From the NCBI RefSeq assembly GCF_051014685.1, contig NW_027478987.1, forward strand, positions 62,001-126,000: 64,000 nucleotides of DNA, read 5' to 3'. Positions 1 through 14,671 of the stretch are shown in pieces. Made by a program: the position numbers and the translations under genes. The notes beneath the pieces were generated by a model. It was not told where the DNA came from and made no database searches. It saw only the letters and a program-made list of their open reading frames with translations. Position 1 is the stretch's first letter, and each line of letters starts with the position of its first letter. The stretch comes from Ptiloglossa arizonensis (Eukaryota > Arthropoda > Insecta > Hymenoptera > Colletidae).

Positions 1-349
1 ACGTTATACGTTATACGTTATACGTTATACGTTATACGTTATACGTTATACGTTATACGTTATACGTTATACGTTATACGTTATACGTTATACGTTATAC
101 GTTATACGTTATACGTTATACGTTACACGTTATACGTTCTACGTTATACGTTATACGTTATACGTTATACGTTATACGTTATACGTTATACGTTATACGT
201 TATACGTTATACGTTATACGTTATACGTTATACGTTATACGTTATACGTTATACGTTATACGTTATACGTTAGACGTTATACGTTATACGTTATACGTTA
301 TACGTTATACGTTATACGTAATACGTTAGACGTTATACGTTATACGTTA

Positions 350-1390
350 TACGTTATACGTTATACGTTATACGTTATACGTCATACGTTATATAGTACG
401 TTATACGTTATACGTTATACGTTATACGGTATACGATATACGTTATGCGTTATATGTTTTACGTTATACGTTATACGTTATATGTTATACGTTATACGGT
501 ATACGATATACGTTATGCGTTTTACGTTATTCGTGATACGTTATACGTTATACGTTATACGTTATACGTTATACGTTATACGTTATACGTAATACGTTAT
601 ACGTTATACGTTATACGATATACGTGATACGTTATACGTTATACGTTATACGTCATAGGTCATACGTTACACGTTATTCGTTAGGCGTTATACGTTATAC
701 GTTATACGTTATACGTTATACGTTATACGTTATACGTTATACGTTATGCGTTATACGTTTTACGTTATACGTTATACGTTATACATTGTACGTTATACGT
801 TATACGTTATACCTTATACGTTATACGTTATACGTTATACGTTATACGGTATACGATATACGTAATACGTTATACGTTATACGTTATACGATATACGTTA
901 TACGTTATACGTTATACGTTATACGTTATACGTCATAGGTTATACGTTATACGTTATTCGTTAGGCGTTATACGTTATACGTTATACGTTATACGTTATA
1001 CGTTATACGGTATACGATATACGTTATGCGTTATATGTTATACGATATACGTTATACGTTATACGTTATACGTTATACGTTATACGTTATACGTTATACG
1101 TTACATGATATACGTTCTACGTTATACGTTATAAGTTACATGTTATACGTTCTACGTTATACGTTATACGTTATACGTTATACGTTATACGTTATACGTT
1201 ATACGTTATACGTTATACGTTATACATTATACGTTATACGTTATACGTTATACGTTATACGTTATACGTCATACGTTATACGTTATGCGTTATACGTTAT
1301 ACGTTATACGTTATACGTTATACGTTATACGTTATACGTTATACGTTATACGTTATACGTTATACGTTATACGTTATACGTTATAGGTTA
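350..1390. repeat. Higher-order repeat, partner of 5465-6490
   Basis: The rare ATATAGTACG variant at 391 and the following order of GGTATACG, TATATGTTTTACG, GTGATACG, GTCATACG and TACATG variants recur about 5.11 kb later (ATATAGTACG at 5505). Both copies carry the same rare changes, so this is a block duplication. Confidence 0.78.
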
Positions 1391-2439
1391 TACGTTATAC
1401 GTTATACGTTATACTTTATACGTTATACGTTATACGTTATACGTTATACGTTATATGTTATACGTTATACGGTATACGTTATACGTTATACGTTATACGT
1501 TTTACGATATACGTTATAAATACGTTATACGTTCTACGTTATACGTTTTACGTTACACGTTATACGTTACACGTTATACGTTACACGTTATTCGTAATAC
1601 ATTATACGTGATACGGTATACGTTATACGCTATACGTTATACGGTGTACGATATACGTTATGCGTTTTACGTTATTCGTGATACGTTATACGTTATACGT
1701 TATACGTTATACGTTATACGTTATACGTTATACGTTATACGTTATACGTTATACTTTATACGTTATACGTTATACGTTATACGTTATACGTTATATGTTA
1801 TACGTTATACGGTATACGTTATACGTTATACGTTATACGTTATACGTTTTACGATATACGTTATAAATACGTTATACGTTCTGCGTTATACGTTTTACGT
1901 TACACGTTATACGTTACACGTTATACGTTACACGTTATTCGTAATACATTATAAGTGATACGGTATACGTTATACGCTATACCTTATACGGTGTACGATA
2001 TACGTTATGCGTTTTACGTTATTCGTGATACGTTATACGTTATACGTCATACGTTATACGTTATACGTTATACGTTATACGTTATGCGTTATACGTTTTA
2101 CGTTATACGTTATACGTTATACGTTATACGTTATACGTTTTACGATATACGTTATACGTTATACGTTATACGCTATACGTTATACGTTATACGTTATACG
2201 TTATACGTTATACGTTTTACGTTATACGTTATACGTCATACGTTATACGTTATACGTTATACGTTATACGTTATACGTTATACGTTATACGTTATACGTT
2301 ATACGTTATACGTTATACGTTATACGTTATACGTTATACGTTATACGTTATAGGTTATACGTTATACGTTATACGTTATACTTTATACGTTATACGTTAT
2401 ACGTTATACGTTATACGTTATACGTTATACGTTATACGT

Positions 2440-5100
2440 TATATGTTATACGTTATACGGTATACGTTATACGTTATACGTTATACGTTTTACGATATAC
2501 GTTATAAATACGTTATACGTTCTACGTTATACGTTTTACGTTACACGTTATACGTTACACGTTATACGTTACACGTTATTCGTAATACATTATACGTGAT
2601 ACGGTATACGTTATACGCTATACGTTATACGGTGTACGATATACGTTATGCGTTTTACGTTATTCGTGATACGCTATACGTTATACGTTATACGTTATAC
2701 GTTATACGTTATACGTAATACGTTATACGTAATACGTTATACGATATACGTTATACGTTATACGTTATACGTTATACGTTATACGTTATACGTTATACGT
2801 TATACGTTATACGTTAGACGTTATACGTTATACGTTATACTTTATACGTTATACGTTATACGTTATACGTTATACGTTAAACGTTATACGTTATACGTTA
2901 TACGTTATACGTTATACGTTATACGTTATACGTTATACGTTATACGTTATACGTTATACGTTATACGTTATACGTTATACGTTATACGTTATACGTTATG
3001 CGTTATACGTTATACGTTATACGTTATACGTTATACGTTATACGTTATACGTTATACGTCATAGGTTATACGTTATGCGTTATACGTTATACGTTATACG
3101 TTATACGTTATACGTTATACGTTATACGCTATACGTTATACGTTATACGTTATACGTTATACGTTATACGTTTTACGTTATACGTTATACGTCATACGTT
3201 ATACGTTATACGTTTTACGATATACGTTATACGTTATACGTTATACGCTATACGTTATACGTTATACGTTATACGTTATACGTTATACGTTTTACGTTAT
3301 ACGTTATACGTCATACGTTATACGTTATACGTTATACGTTATACGTTATACGTTATACGTTATACGTTATACGTTATACGTTATACGTTATACGTTATAC
3401 GTTAGACGTTATACGTTATACGTTATACTTTATACGTTATACGTTATACGTTATACGTTATACGTTAAACGTTATACGTTATACGTTATACGTTATACGT
3501 TATACGTTATACGTTATACGTTATACGTTATACGTTATACGTTATACGTTATACGTTATACGTTATACGTTATACGTTATACGTTATACGTTATACGTTA
3601 TACGTTATACGTTATACGTTATACGTCATAGGTTATACGTTATGCGTTATACGTTATACGTTATACGTTATACGTTATACGTTATACGTTATACGTTATA
3701 CGCTATACGTTATACGTTATACGTTATACGTTATACGTTATACGTTTTACGTTATACGTTATACGTCATACGTTATACGTTATACGTTATACGTTATACG
3801 TTATACGTTATACGTTATACGTTATACGTTATACGTTATACGTTATACTTTATACGTTATACGTTATACGTTATACGTTATACGTTATATGTTATACGTT
3901 ATACGGAATACGTTATACGTTATACGTTATACGTTTTACGATGTACGTTATAAATACGTTATACGTTCTACGTTATACGTTTTACGTTACACGTTATACC
4001 TTACACGTTATACGTTACACGTTATTCGTAGTACATTATACGTGATACGGTATACGTTATACGCTATACGTTATACGGTGTACGATATACGTTTTACGTT
4101 ACACGTTATACGTTACACGTTATACGTTACACGTTATTCGTAATACATTATACGTGATACGGTATACGTTATACGCTATACGTTATACGGTGTACGATAT
4201 ACGTTATGCGTTTTACGTTATTCGTGATACGCTATACGTTATACGTTATACGTTATACGTTATACGTTATACGTAATACGTTATACGTAATACGTTATAC
4301 GATATACGTTATACGTTATACGTTATACGTTATACGTTATACGTTATACGTTATACGTTATACGTTATACGTTAGACGTTATACGTTATACGTTATACTT
4401 TATACGTTATACGTTATACGTTATACGTTATACGTTAAACGTTATACGTTATACGTTATACGTTATACGTTATACGTTATACGTTATACGTTATACGTTA
4501 TACGTTATACGTTATACGTTATACGTTATACGTTATACGTTATACGTTATACGTTATACGTTATACGTTATACGTTATACGTTATACGTTATACGTTATA
4601 CGTCATAGGTTATACGTTATGCGTTATACGTTATACGTTATACGTTATACGTTATACGTTATACGTTATACGCTATACGTTATACGTTATACGTTATACG
4701 TTATACGTTATACGTTTTACGTTATACGTTATACGTCATACGTTATACGTTATACGTTATACGTTATACGTTATACGTTATACGTTATACGTTATACGTT
4801 ATACGTTATACGTTATACGTTATACGTTATACGTTATAGGTTATACGTTATACGTTATACGTTATACTTTATACGTTATACGTTATACGTTATACGTTAT
4901 ACGTTATATGTTATACGTTATACGGTATACGTTATACGTTATACGTTATACGTTTTACGGTATACGTTATAAATACGTTATACGTTCTACGTTATACGTT
5001 TTACGTTACACGTTATACGTTACACGTTATACGTTACACGTTATTCGTAATACATTATACGTGATACGGTATACGTTATACGCTATACGTTATACGGTGT
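2440..5100. repeat. Tandem higher-order repeat of about 1.45-1.56 kb
   Basis: A K cassette followed by TTAGACG, TACTTTATACG and TTAAACG landmarks occurs at about 2486 and again at about 3933-4189. Spacings are 1447 bp at the TATAAATACG marker, 1558 bp at the cassette end and 1544 bp at the following GTCATAGG/TTATGCG mark. The second copy holds an extra partial K cassette (4077-4189), which explains the unequal spacing. Confidence 0.7.
2486..2672. repeat. K cassette, representative copy (about 40 copies in window)
   Basis: This is a run of variant heptamers in fixed order: GTTTTACGATATACG, a register-shifting TATAAATACG, GTTCTACG, three GTTACACG, TTATTCGTAATACATT, GTGATACGG, CGCTATACG, GGTGTACGATATACG, then GCGTTTTACGTTATTCG. 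Counted by eye, its GGTGTACG marker starts at 1643, 1990, 2631, 4189, 5096, 6904, 8019, 8639, 10443, 11518, 12138, 13921, 15475, 15748, 17083, 19330, 23202, 24749, 26006, 26720, 27368, 28825, 34567, 35544, 37494, 38637, 41763, 43461, 44126, 44336, 45073, 47874, 49984, 52871, 54726, 54936, 55125, 55960 and 58364, with a short-tailed copy at 4077. The left half varies; the TATAAATACG part is absent from some copies. The retroelement interrupts a further copy at 20041. Confidence 0.85.
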
Positions 5101-5464
5101 ACGATATACGTTATGCGTTTTACGTTATTCGTGATACGTTATACGTTATACGTTATACGTTATACGTTATACGTTATACGTTATACGTAATACGTTATAC
5201 GTTATACGTTATACGTTATACGTTATACGTTATACGTTATACGTTATACGTTATACGGTATACGATATACGTTATGCGTTATATGTTATACGATATACGT
5301 TATACGTTATACGTTATACGTTGTACGTTATACGTTACACGTTATTCGTGATACATTATACGTGATACGGTATACGTTGTACGTTATACGTTATACGTTA
5401 TACGTTATACGTTATACGTTATACGTTATACGTTATACGTTATACGTTATACGTTATACGTTAT

Positions 5465-6490
5465 ACGTTATACGTTATACGTTATACGTTATACGTCATA
5501 CGTTATATAGTACGTTATACGTTATACGTTATACGTTATACGGTATACGATATACGTTATGCGTTATATGTTTTACGTTATACGTTATACGTTATATGTT
5601 ATACGTTATACGGTATACGATATACGTTATGCGTTTTACGTTATTCGTGATACGTTATACGTTATACGTTATACGTTATACGTTATACGTTATACGTTAT
5701 ACGTAATACGTTATACGTTATACGTTATACGATATACGTGATACGTTATACGTTATACGTTATACGTCATAGGTCATACGTTACACGTTATTCGTTAGGC
5801 GTTATACGTTATACGTTATACGTTATACGTTATACGTTATACGTTATACGTTATGCGTTATACGTTTTACGTTATACGTTATACGTTATACATTGTACGT
5901 TATACGTTATACGTTATACCTTATACGTTATACGTTATACGTTATACGTTATACGGTATACGATATACGTAATACGTTATACGTTATACGTTATACGATA
6001 TACGTTATACGTTATACGTTATACGTTATACGTTATACGTCATAGGTTATACGTTATACGTTATTCGTTAGGCGTTATACGTTATACGTTATACGTTATA
6101 CGTTATACGTTATACGGTATACGATATACGTTATGCGTTATATGTTATACGATATAAGTTATACGTTATACGTTATACGTTATACGTTATACGTTATACG
6201 TTATACGTTACATGTTATACGTTCTACGTTATACGTTATAAGTTACATGTTATACGTTCTACGTTATACGTTATACGTTATACGTTATACGTTATACGTT
6301 ATACGTTATACGTTATACGTTATACGTTATACATTATACGTTATACGTTATACGTTATACGTTATACGTTATACGTCATACGTTATACGTTATGCGTTAT
6401 ACGTTATACGTTATACGTTATACGTTATACGTTATACGTTATACGTTATACGTTATACGTTATACGTTATACGTTATACGTTATACGTTA
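5465..6490. repeat. Higher-order repeat, partner of 350-1390
   Basis: Copy of the first block, offset by 5106-5114 bp, including ATATAGTACG at 5505 and the TACATG/TTCTACG pair near 6210-6260. The copies diverge after about 6490. Confidence 0.78.
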
Positions 6491-9400
6491 TACGTTATAC
6501 GTTATACGTTATACGTTATACGTTATACGTTATGCGTTATACGTTTTACGTTATACGTTATACGTTATACATTGTACGTTATACGTTATACGTTATACCT
6601 TATACGTTATACGTTATACGTTATACGTTATACGGTATACGTTATACGTTATGCGTTATACGTTTTACGTTATACGTTATACGTTATACGTTATACGTTA
6701 TACGTTATACGTTATATGTTATACGTTATACGGTATACGTTATACGTTATACGTTATACGTTTTACGATATACGTTATAAATACGTTATACGTTCTACGT
6801 TATACGTTTTACGTTACACGTTATACGTTACACGTTATACGTTACACGTTATTCGTAATACATTATACGTGATACGGTATACGTTATACGCTATACGTTA
6901 TACGGTGTACGATATACGTTATGCGTTTTACGTTATTCGTGATACGTTACACGTTATACGTTATACGTTATACGTTATACGTTATACGTTATACGTTATG
7001 CGTTATACGTTTTACGTTATACGTTATACGTTATACGTTATACGTTATACGTTTTACGATATACGTTATACGTTATACGTTATACGTTAGACGTTATACG
7101 TTATACGTTATACGTTATACGTTATACGTTACACGTTATTCGTAATACATTATACGTGATACGGTATACGTTATACGTTATACGTTATACGTTATACGTT
7201 ATACGCTATACGTTATACGTTATACGTTATACGTTATACGTTATACGTTATACGTTTTACGTTATACGTTATACGTTATACGTTATACGTTATACGTTAT
7301 ACGTTATACGTTATACGTTATACGTTATACGTTATACGTTATACGTTATACGTTATACGTTACACGTTATTCGTAATACATTATACGTGATACGGTATAC
7401 GTTATACGATATACGTTATACGTTATACGTTATACGTTCTACGTTATATAATACGTTATGCGTTATACGTTTTACGTTATTCGTTATACGTTATACGTTA
7501 TACGTTATACGTTGTACGTCATAGGTTATACGTTATACGTTATTCGTTATGCGTTATACGTTATACGTTATACGTTATACGTTATACGTTATACGTTATA
7601 CGGTATACGATATACGTTATGCGTTTTACGTTATTCGTGATACGTTATACGTTATACGTTATACGTTATACTTTATACGTTATACGTTATACGTTATACG
7701 TTATACGTAATACGTTATACGTTATACGTTATACGATATACGTGGTACGTTATACGTTATACGTTATACGTTATACGTTATACGTTATACGTTATACGTT
7801 ATACGTTATACGTTATATGTTATACGTTATACGGTATACGTTATACGTTATACGTTATACGTTTTACGATATACGTTATAAATACGTTATACGTTCTGCG
7901 TTATACGTTTTACGTTACACGTTATACGTTACACGTTATACGTTACACGTTATACGTTACACGTTATTCGTAATACATTATACGTGATACGGTATACGTT
8001 ATACGCTATACGTTATACGGTGTACGATATACGTTATGCGTTTTACATTATTCGTGATACGTTATACGTTATACGTTATACGTTATACGTTATACGTTAT
8101 ACGTTATACGTTATGCGTTATACGTTTTACGTTATACGTTATACGTTATACGTTATACGTTATACGTTTTACGATATACGTTATACGTTATACGTTATAC
8201 GCTATACGTTATACGTTATACGTTATACGTTATACGTTATACGTTTTACGTTATACGTTATACGTCATACGTTATACGTTATACGTTATACGTTATACGT
8301 TATACGTTATACGTTATACGTTATACGTTATACGTTATACGTTATACGTTATACGTTATACGTTATACGTTATACGTTATAGGTTATACGTTATACGTTA
8401 TACGTTATACTTTATACGTTATACGTTATACGTTATACGTTATACGTTATACGTTATACGTTATATGTTATACGTTATACGTTATACGTTATACGTTTTA
8501 CGATATACGTTATAAATACGTTATACGTTCTACGTTATACGTTTTACGTTACACGTTATACGTTACACGTTATACGTTACACGTTATTCGTAATACATTA
8601 TACGTGATACGGTATACGTTATACGCTATACGTTATACGGTGTACGATATACGTTATGCGTTTTACGTTATTCGTGATACGCTATACGTTATACGTTATA
8701 CGTTATACGTTATACGTTATACGTAATACGTTATACGTTATACGTTATACGATATACGTTATACGTTATACGTTATACGTTATACGTTATACGTTATACG
8801 TTATACGTTATACGTTATACGTTAGACGTTATACGTTATACGTTATACTTTATACGTTATACGTTATACGTTATACGTTATACGTTAAACGTTATACGTT
8901 ATACGTTATACGTTATACGTTATACGTTATACGTTATACGTTATACGTTATACGTTATACGTTATACGTTATACGTTATACGTTATACGTTATACGTTAT
9001 ACGTTATACGTTATACGTTATACGTTATACGTTATACGTTATACGTTATACGTTATACGTTATACGTTATACGTTATACGTTATACGTCATAGGTTATAC
9101 GTTATGCGTTATACGTTATACGTTATACGTTATACGTTATACGTTATACGTTATACGCTATACGTTATACGTTATACGTTATACGTTATACGTTATACGT
9201 TTTACGTTATACGTTATACGTCATACGTTATACGTTATACGTTATACGTTATACGTTATACGTTATACGTTATACGTTATACGTTAAACGTTATACGTTA
9301 TACGTTATACGTTATTCGTTATACGTTATACGTTATACGTTATACGTTATACGTTATACGTTATACGTTATACTTTATACGTTATACGTTATACGTTATA

Positions 9401-9777
9401 CGTTATACGTTATACGTTAGACGTTATACGTTATACGTTATACGTTATACGTTATACGTTACACGTTATTCGTAATACATTATACGTGATACGGTATACG
9501 TTATACGTTATACGTTATACGTTATACGTTATACGCTATACGTTATACGTTATACGTTATACGTTATACGTTATACGTTATACGTTTTACGTTATACGTT
9601 ATACGTTATACGTTATACGTTATACGTTATACGTTATACGTTATACGTTATACGTTATACGTTATACGTTATACGTTATATGTTATACGTTACACGTTAT
9701 TCGTAATACATTATACGTGATACGGTATACGTTATACGATATACGTTATACGTTATACGTTATACGTTCTACGTTAT

Positions 9778-9798
9778 ATAATACGTTATGCGTTATAC
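9778..9798. repeat. J mark, representative copy (about 18 in window)
   Basis: TATATAATACGTTATGCG is a register-shifting junction in which five bases (ATAAT) stand between two monomers. It is nearly always followed by GTTATACGTTTTACGTTATTCG and then GTCATAGG. Other copies start near 7448, 13255, 16410, 29599, 30403, 38204, 44641, 46184, 46665, 47201, 48506, 49303, 51485, 52198, 55532, 57090 and 57780. Confidence 0.75.
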
Positions 9799-10995
9799 GT
9801 TTTACGTTATTCGTTATACGTTATACGTTATACGTTATACGTTATACGTCATAGGTTATACGTTATACGTTATTCGTTATGCGTTATACCTTATACGTTA
9901 TACGTTATACGTTATACGTTATACGTTATACGGTATACGATATACATTATGCGTTTTACGTTATTCGTGATACGTTATACGTTATACGTTATACGTTATA
10001 CGTTATACGTTATACGTTATACGTTATACGTTATACGTAATACGTTATACGTTATACGTTATACGATATACGTGGTACGTTATACGTTATACGTTATACG
10101 TCATAGGTTATACGTTATACGTTATTCGTTAGGCGTTATACGTTATACGTTATACGTTATACGTTATACGTTATACGTTATACGGTATACGACATACGTT
10201 ATGCGTTATATGTTATACGTTATACGTTATACGTTATACGTTATACGTTATACGTTATACGTTATACGGTATACGATATACGTTATGCGTTTTACGTTAT
10301 TCGTGATACGTTATACGTTATACGTTATACGTTATACGTTATACGTTATACGTTATACGTAATACGTTACACGTTATACGTTACACGTTATTCGTAATAC
10401 ATTATACGTGATGCGGTATACGTTATACGCTATACGTTATACGGTGTACGATATACGTTATGCGTTTTACGTTATTCGTGATACGTTATACGTTATACGT
10501 TATACGTTATACGTTATACGTTATACGTTATACGTTATACGTTATACGTAATACGTTACACGTTATACGTTATACGATATACGTTATACGTTATACGTTA
10601 TACGTTATACGTTATACGTTATACGTTATACGTTATACGTTATACGTTATACGTTATACGTTATACGTTATACGTTATACGTTATACGTTATACGTTATA
10701 CGTTATACGTTATACGTTATACGTTATACGTTATACGTTATACGTTATACGTTATTCGTTATACGTTATACGTTATACGTTATACGTTATACGTTATAGG
10801 TTATACGTAATGCGTTATACGTTATACGTTATACGTTATACGTTATACGTTATACGTTAAACGTTATACGTTATACGTTATACGTTATACGTTATACGTT
10901 ATACGTTATACGTTATACGTTATACGTTATACGTTATACGTTATACGTTATACTTTATACGTTATGCGTTATACGTTATACGTTATACGTTATGC

Positions 10996-11200
10996 GTTTT
11001 GCGTTATACGTTATATGTAATATGTAATGCGTCATACGTTTTACGTTATTCGTTATACGTTTTTCGTTACAAGTTATACGTTATACGTCATACGTTATAA
11101 GTTATACGTCATAAGTTATACGATACACGTTATACGTTATACGAAATATGTAATACGTAATACGTTTTACGTCATTCGTTATACGTTCTTCGTTACACGT
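10996..11200. repeat. D cassette, copy 1
   Basis: A 205-bp stretch with the highest density of variant units in the array: TTTTGCG, TATATGTAATATG, GCGTCATACG, CGTTTTTCG, TACAAG, two CATAAG/TATAAG units, CGATACACG, GAAATATG and CGTTCTTCG. Nine copies exist in the window with almost no differences. Confidence 0.88.
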
Positions 11201-14200
11201 TATACGTTATACGTTATGCGTTATACGTTTTACGTTATTCGTGATACGTTATACGTTATACGTTATACGTTATACGTTATACGTTATACGTTATACGGTA
11301 TACGTTATACATTATACGTTATACGTTATACGTTATACGTTATACGTTATACGTTATACGTTTTACGATATACGTTATAAATACGTTATACGTTCTGCGT
11401 TATACGTTTTACGTTACACGTTATACGTTACACGTTATACGTTACACGTTATACGTTACACGTTATTCGTAATACATTATACGTGATACGGTATACGTTA
11501 TACGCTATACGTTATACGGTGTACGATATACGTTATGCGTTTTACATTATTCGTGATACGTTATACGTTATACGTTATACGTTATACGTTATACGTTATA
11601 CGTTATACGTTATGCGTTATACGTTTTACGTTATACGTTATACGTTATACGTTATACGTTATACGTTTTACGATATACGTTATACGTTATACGTTATACG
11701 CTATACGTTATACGTTATACGTTATACGTTATACGTTATACGTTTTACGTTATACGTTATACGTCATACGTTATACGTTATACGTTATACGTTATACGTT
11801 ATACGTTATACGTTATACGTTATACGTTATACGTTATACGGTATACGATATACGTTATGCGTTTTACGTTATTCGTGATACGTTATACGTTATACGTTAT
11901 ACGTTATACTTTATACGTTATACGTTATACGTTATACGTTATACGTTATACGTTATACGTTATATGTTATACGTTATACGTTATACGTTATACGTTTTAC
12001 GATATACGTTATAAATACGTTATACGTTCTACGTTATACGTTTTACGTTACACGTTATACGTTACACGTTATACGTTACACGTTATTCGTAATACATTAT
12101 ACGTGATACGGTATACGTTATACGCTATACGTTATACGGTGTACGATATACGTTATGCGTTTTACGTTATTCGTGATACGCTATACGTTATACGTTATAC
12201 GTTATACGTTATACGTTATACGTAATACGTTATACGTTATACGTTATACGATATACGTTATACGTTATACGTTATACGTTATACGTTATACGTTATACGT
12301 TATACGTTATACGTTATACGTTAGACGTTATACGTTATACGTTATACTTTATACGTTATACGTTATACGTTATACGTTATACGTTAAACGTTATACGTTA
12401 TACGTTATACGTTATACGTTATACGTTATACGTTATACGTTATACGTTATACGTTATACGTTATACGTTATACGTTATACGTTATACGTTATACGTTATA
12501 CGTTATACGTTATACGTTATACGTTATACGTTATACGTTATACGTTATACGTTATACGTTATACGTCATAGGTTATACGTTATGCGTTATACGTTATACG
12601 TTATACGTTATACGTTATACGTTATACGTTATACGCTATACGTTATACGTTATACGTTATACGTTATACGTTATACGTTTTACGTTATACGTTATACGTC
12701 ATACGTTATACGTTATACGTTATACGTTATACGTTATACGTTATACGTTATACGTTATACGTTAAACGTTATACGTTATACGTTATACGTTATTCGTTAT
12801 ACGTTATACGTTATACGTTATACGTTATACGTTATACGTTATACGTTATACTTTATACGTTATACGTTATACGTTATACGTTATACGTTATACGTTAGAC
12901 GTTATACGTTATACGTTATACGTTATACGTTATACGTTACACGTTATTCGTAATACATTATACGTGATACGGTATACGTTATACGTTATACGTTATACGT
13001 TATACGTTATACGCTATACGTTATACGTTATACGTTATACGTTATACGTTATACGTTATACGTTTTACGTTATACGTTATACGTTATACGTTATACGTTA
13101 TACGTTATACGTTATACGTTATACGTTATACGTTATACGTTATACGTTATACGTTATATGTTATACGTTACACGTTATTCGTAATACATTATACGTGATA
13201 CGGTATACGTTATACGATATACGTTATACGTTATACGTTATACGTTCTACGTTATATAATACGTTATGCGTTATACGTTTTACGTTATTCGTTATACGTT
13301 ATACGTTATACGTTATACGTTATACGTCATAGGTTATACGTTATACGTTATTCGTTATGCGTTATACCTTATACGTTATACGTTATACGTTATACGTTAT
13401 ACGTTATACGGTATACGATATACATTATGCGTTTTACGTTATTCGTGATACGTTATACGTTATACGTTATACGTTATACGTTATACGTTATACGTTATAC
13501 GTTATACGTTATACGTAATACGTTATACGTTATACGTTATACGATATACGTGGTACGTTATACGTTATACGTTATACGTCATAGGTTATACGTTATACGT
13601 TATTCGTTAGGCGTTATACGTTATACGTTATACGTTATACGTTATACGTTATACGTTATACGGTATACGACATACGTTATGCGTTATATGTTATACGTTA
13701 TACGTTATACGTTATACGTTATACGTTATACGTTATACGTTATACGGTATACGATATACGTTATGCGTTTTACGTTATTCGTGATACGTTATACGTTATA
13801 CGTTATACGTTATACGTTATACGTTATACGTTATACGTAATACGTTACACGTTATACGTTACACGTTATTCGTAATACATTATACGTGATGCGGTATACG
13901 TTATACGCTATACGTTATACGGTGTACGATATACGTTATGCGTTTTACGTTATTCGTGATACGTTATACGTTATACGTTATACGTTATACGTTATACGTT
14001 ATACGTTATACGTTATACGTTATACGTAATACGTTACACGTTATACGTTATACGATATACGTTATACGTTATACGTTATACGTTATACGTTATACGTTAT
14101 ACGTTATACGTTATACGTTATACGTTATACGTTATACGTTATACGTTATACGTTATACGTTATACGTTATACGTTATACGTTATACGTTATACGTTATAC

Positions 14201-14466
14201 GTTATACGTTATACGTTATACGTTATTCGTTATACGTTATACGTTATACGTTATACGTTATACGTTATAGGTTATACGTAATGCGTTATACGTTATACGT
14301 TATACGTTATACGTTATACGTTATACGTTAAACGTTATACGTTATACGTTATACGTTATACGTTATACGTTATACGTTATACGTTATACGTTATACGTTA
14401 TACGTTATACGTTATACGTTATACTTTATACGTTATGCGTTATACGTTATACGTTATACGTTATGC

Positions 14467-14671
14467 GTTTTGCGTTATACGTTATATGTAATATGTAATG
14501 CGTCATACGTTTTACGTTATTCGTTATACGTTTTTCGTTACAAGTTATACGTTATACGTCATACGTTATAAGTTATACGTCATAAGTTATACGATACACG
14601 TTATACGTTATACGAAATATGTAATACGTAATACGTTTTACGTCATTCGTTATACGTTCTTCGTTACACGT
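14467..14671. repeat. D cassette, copy 2
   Basis: Same order of variant units as the copy at 10996, 3471 bp downstream of it; it belongs to the second unit of the threefold repeat. Confidence 0.88.

Noticed and set aside
958..966. TTAGG (insect telomere unit) inside CGTTAGGCG variants here and in many other places.
   Set aside because: It occurs singly within variant monomers and never in tandem, so it is a chance match to one substitution pattern.
2503..2512. TATA-box-like TATAAATA in the K cassette heads (more than 20 copies).
   Set aside because: In a TATA-rich satellite such a match is expected, no initiator or gene follows it, and it is explained as a register-shifting monomer junction.
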